Of a DNA stretch of 6,285 nt, positions 4,712 through 6,285 are shown piece by piece. The notes beneath the pieces are model-generated. The model was not told the origin of the DNA. It did no database searches and saw only the letters and a list, made by a program, of their open reading frames with translations. The position numbers were made by a program, and so were the translations under genes. The first letter of the stretch is position 1. Each line of letters starts with the position of its first letter. Origin of the DNA: an uncultured Senegalimassilia sp. GTDB taxonomy: Bacteria; Actinomycetota; Coriobacteriia; Coriobacteriales; Eggerthellaceae. The stretch is from contig CAKUJT010000130.1 of assembly GCA_934661765.1 (NCBI GenBank), forward strand, positions 1-6,285, given 5' to 3'.

Positions 4712-5977
4712 ATGAAAAGATTCAGAAAAGCACTGGGCATTGTGGCGCTGGCGCTAGTAGTCTCGCTTTCCCTTGCGATGCCGGTAAGTGCATGGGCAGA
4801 CGAGCCGGAGAGCTATGGGAAGCCCGTTGTTTCCGATCCTCAGAGCGCATGGTACAACGGCCAGTCTCATCACTTCAGGTCGACCGTCAAGGACCCCGTA
4901 AGCGGTAATGACCTTGTGGAAGGAGAGGATTACACCCGATCCTTCGGCTTTCTAAGAGACCGTGGCAACGAGAAAGACATTGATACCTGGCTTCCAACTG
5001 ACGACAGTATGGTAAGCTCGGGTTTCGTTTGGGAGAAGATTGACTTCAAAGGCAATTATGAGAGGTACGCCTCCCACTCTGTGCGACACAATATCCTGAC
5101 GCTGTATGAATTCAAGGAGCTTAATGCTACGAAGGTCGAAGGTGAAGCCGATCCGACCTTGGGAGCCACTTTGAGCCTGGTCGTCGGCGATCCTACGACT
5201 CTGCTCGATCTTTCGGCTTTTAGCCTCAGCCGTGAGGCGGGCGAGCAGCCTGGCGAGTATGCAATCACCTATACGACCGATCCGGAGCAGATTCCGGCAG
5301 CTTACACGCCCAACAGCGCGAAAACCCGCACGGGCCTTGGCGACACCAAAATGAGCGATGGCTACACCTACGAGATGGTAGTCGGCGACGACATCTGCGG
5401 TTTTAACTACATCCGTATCGTCCCCGCCACGCTCACCATCGTCCCCGCCTATACCGATGTCAGCGCTACGATCGCTTGGAAGGATTCCGGCAACAAGGAC
5501 GGCCTGCGCCCGAGTGCCGAGGACTACGCCAAACTTCTCTCGCTGACCGCCGATGGTGTTGCTTCTGATATGCTGCCCGCTGTTGTGGACAATGGCGACG
5601 ACACGTATACCGTCACGTACACCGGTGTCCGCCAGTACGCTTACGACGACAGCGGCGAGCGTTATGACGTCGACTACAAGATCTCCCAGGCAAAAGTCGA
5701 TGGCTATACTACCGACAACGCTACTGTCGGTAATGAAGGCGTCATCACGAATACGCACGAAGTCAAGGATGGGTCTGGCAACGATTCCGGCGACAAGCCC
5801 AAGGACGAGTCTGGCGACAAGGCCAAGGACGATTCCGGCAACAAGCCTGAAGAGAAGCAGGTAGCTACCGAGCTGGCCGAGACCGGCGATCAGACTCCGA
5901 GCGCCCTTGTGGCCCTGGCTCTGGGTGCTTCCGCGCTGGGAATCGCCGTCGTGGCAAAGAGGCGCAGCAAGCGCTAA
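4712..5977 (+). CDS. Sortase-anchored surface protein with MBG-like and Cna_B-like modules
   Basis: This 421-residue secreted protein is predicted to be fixed to the cell wall. Residues 1-29 form a signal peptide (basic MKRFRK start, hydrophobic core, cleavage likely after AWA at 29). Residues about 45-127 look like an MBG/Ig-like module (WYNGQ, GEDYT, then FKGNY). Residues about 138-246 look like an MBG_2-type module (ATKVEGEADPTLG, EYAITY, ATLTIVPA). Residues 248-350 form a Cna_B-like fold (IAWKDSGNKDGLRPS, GYTTDN, ITNTH). A hydrophilic linker with three 8-residue repeats (358-381) leads to the sorting signal LAETG (388-392), a hydrophobic span (about 396-415) and a KRRSKR tail. LAETG replaces the usual LPXTG proline, as in substrates of some actinobacterial class E sortases. 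The role is probably adhesion or wall-stalk presentation; no ligand can be named. No sortase gene is in the window. Expression may be governed by the palindromes upstream. Confidence 0.88.
   Translation: MKRFRKALGIVALALVVSLSLAMPVSAWADEPESYGKPVVSDPQSAWYNGQSHHFRSTVKDPVSGNDLVEGEDYTRSFGFLRDRGNEKDIDTWLPTDDSMVSSGFVWEKIDFKGNYERYASHSVRHNILTLYEFKELNATKVEGEADPTLGATLSLVVGDPTTLLDLSAFSLSREAGEQPGEYAITYTTDPEQIPAAYTPNSAKTRTGLGDTKMSDGYTYEMVVGDDICGFNYIRIVPATLTIVPAYTDVSATIAWKDSGNKDGLRPSAEDYAKLLSLTADGVASDMLPAVVDNGDDTYTVTYTGVRQYAYDDSGERYDVDYKISQAKVDGYTTDNATVGNEGVITNTHEVKDGSGNDSGDKPKDESGDKAKDDSGNKPEEKQVATELAETGDQTPSALVALALGASALGIAVVAKRRSKR
5783..5854 (+). repeat. Three tandem 24-base repeats coding a D/E-S-G-rich linker
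   Basis: Three consecutive units encode DSGDKPKD, ESGDKAKD and DSGNKPEE (residues 358-381), preceded by a partial unit (GSGN). They form the charged wall-spanning linker just before the sorting signal. Such tandem units can change copy number by slippage. Confidence 0.8.
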
Positions 5978-6005
5978 GCGCGACGTTTCTTTGACTTCCT
6001 GATAA

Positions 6006-6045
6006 CAAAAGGAGCCCATCGGTTCGTGCCGATGGGCTCCTTTTG
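6006..6045. terminator. Bidirectional intrinsic terminator after the surface-protein gene
   Basis: CAAAAGGAGCCCATCGG (6006-6022) pairs perfectly over 17 bp with its complement at 6029-6045 around a TTCGTG loop. The arms end in AAAA on the left and TTTT on the right, so transcripts arriving from either side would meet a GC stem followed by a U-tract. This suits a convergent gene from the right. Confidence 0.92.
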
Positions 6046-6156
6046 GCAGCGGTGCTGATTGAGTTGGTGGCCCTGGCGGCTGTTGCCGCGGCTGTACCCT
6101 GCTCGTGCAGTTTGACAGCGCATAGCCTCATCCAACGTCGCAGCGAGCGTTTCCGG
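6046..6156. other. Right-hand spacer, no gene seen
   Basis: GC-rich spacer after the bidirectional terminator. The only structure noticed is a short stem GCGGC (6076-6080) with GCCGC (6085-6089). The minus-strand frame continues open beyond the TGA at 6157 through this spacer, which could mean a nonsense-interrupted reading frame. Confidence 0.35.
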
Positions 6157-6285
6157 TCATAAAGGGGCCTTCGTTACTCTGTTCAAGAAAGAGGAGACGT
6201 TTAAGCTAGGGGCGGGAAGATTTGTTTTGCACAGCATCGCATTAACGGTTTCGCTCACCAATGAATAGGGCGGCGGGTTCCAATG
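6157..6285 (-). CDS. Possible 3' end of a minus-strand gene entering from the right
   Basis: On the minus strand a frame is open from the window edge to a TGA at 6159-6157, giving 42 residues with a balanced, protein-like composition (for example SLVSETVNAMLCKTNLPAPS, later FLNRVTKAPL). No start is visible; it would lie beyond the edge. The convergent orientation and the bidirectional terminator about 110 bases further left fit a real gene end. The opposite strand is also open over 6116-6268 with no start codon, so this may equally be a repeated intergenic element or chance. No family is recognised. Confidence 0.25.
   Translation of the reverse strand, partial: HWNPPPYSLVSETVNAMLCKTNLPAPSLNVSSFLNRVTKAPL

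Noticed and set aside
4952..6019. Long (355-residue) minus-strand open frame opposite the surface-protein gene
   Set aside because: The plus strand here encodes a protein with signal peptide, recognisable modules, sorting signal and strong Shine-Dalgarno. The minus frame runs into the terminator hairpin and shows no recognisable domain, so it is a shadow.

Overview
The window looks like chromosomal DNA from a GC-rich actinobacterium. The best guess is a gut Coriobacteriia lineage (Eggerthellales/Coriobacteriales). This rests on three things: the strong G/C bias at third codon positions in the first gene, the fused PurL-PurQ type of FGAM synthase found in Clostridia, Bifidobacterium and Coriobacteriia, and a surface protein of the MBG/Cna_B style ending in an LAETG anchor. 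The genus cannot be fixed from sequence reading alone.

Layout, left to right. (1) 1-2925: the 3' part of a fused purL, a core purine-biosynthesis gene whose 5' end lies outside the window. It is closed by a GC-rich hairpin and a classical intrinsic terminator (2975-3007). (2) 3008-3282: about 275 bases without a convincing gene, acting as the upstream region of a recombinase. (3) 3283-3915: a small serine recombinase of the invertase/resolvase family with the full set of active-site residues. (4) 3916-4140: a non-coding leader with a dyad (3930-3960), a strong sigma70-type promoter (3966-3994) and two back-to-back perfect stem-loops (4021-4072, 4075-4111). (5) 4141-4398: a small winged-helix DNA-binding protein with its own terminator overlapping its stop codon. 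(6) 4399-4711: about 310 bases of spacer with a possible gene remnant, a nested palindrome (4615-4646), a further hairpin, and a strong Shine-Dalgarno. (7) 4712-5977: a secreted, wall-anchored surface protein (signal peptide, two MBG-like modules, a Cna_B-like module, a repeat linker, an LAETG sorting signal). It is closed by a 17-bp perfect bidirectional terminator (6006-6045). (8) 6046-6285: no complete gene; a coding-looking minus-strand reading frame enters from the right edge.

From 3008 onward the sequence has visibly lower GC and relaxed codon use compared with purL, so the recombinase/regulator/surface-protein block reads as an accessory cassette beside a core gene. The arrangement (invertase-type recombinase, small DNA-binding protein, surface adhesin-like protein, several palindromes between them) fits a module that switches or regulates surface-protein expression. 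That function is an inference: no pair of long matching inverted repeats bracketing a promoter was found inside the window, and each gene appears to be its own transcription unit.
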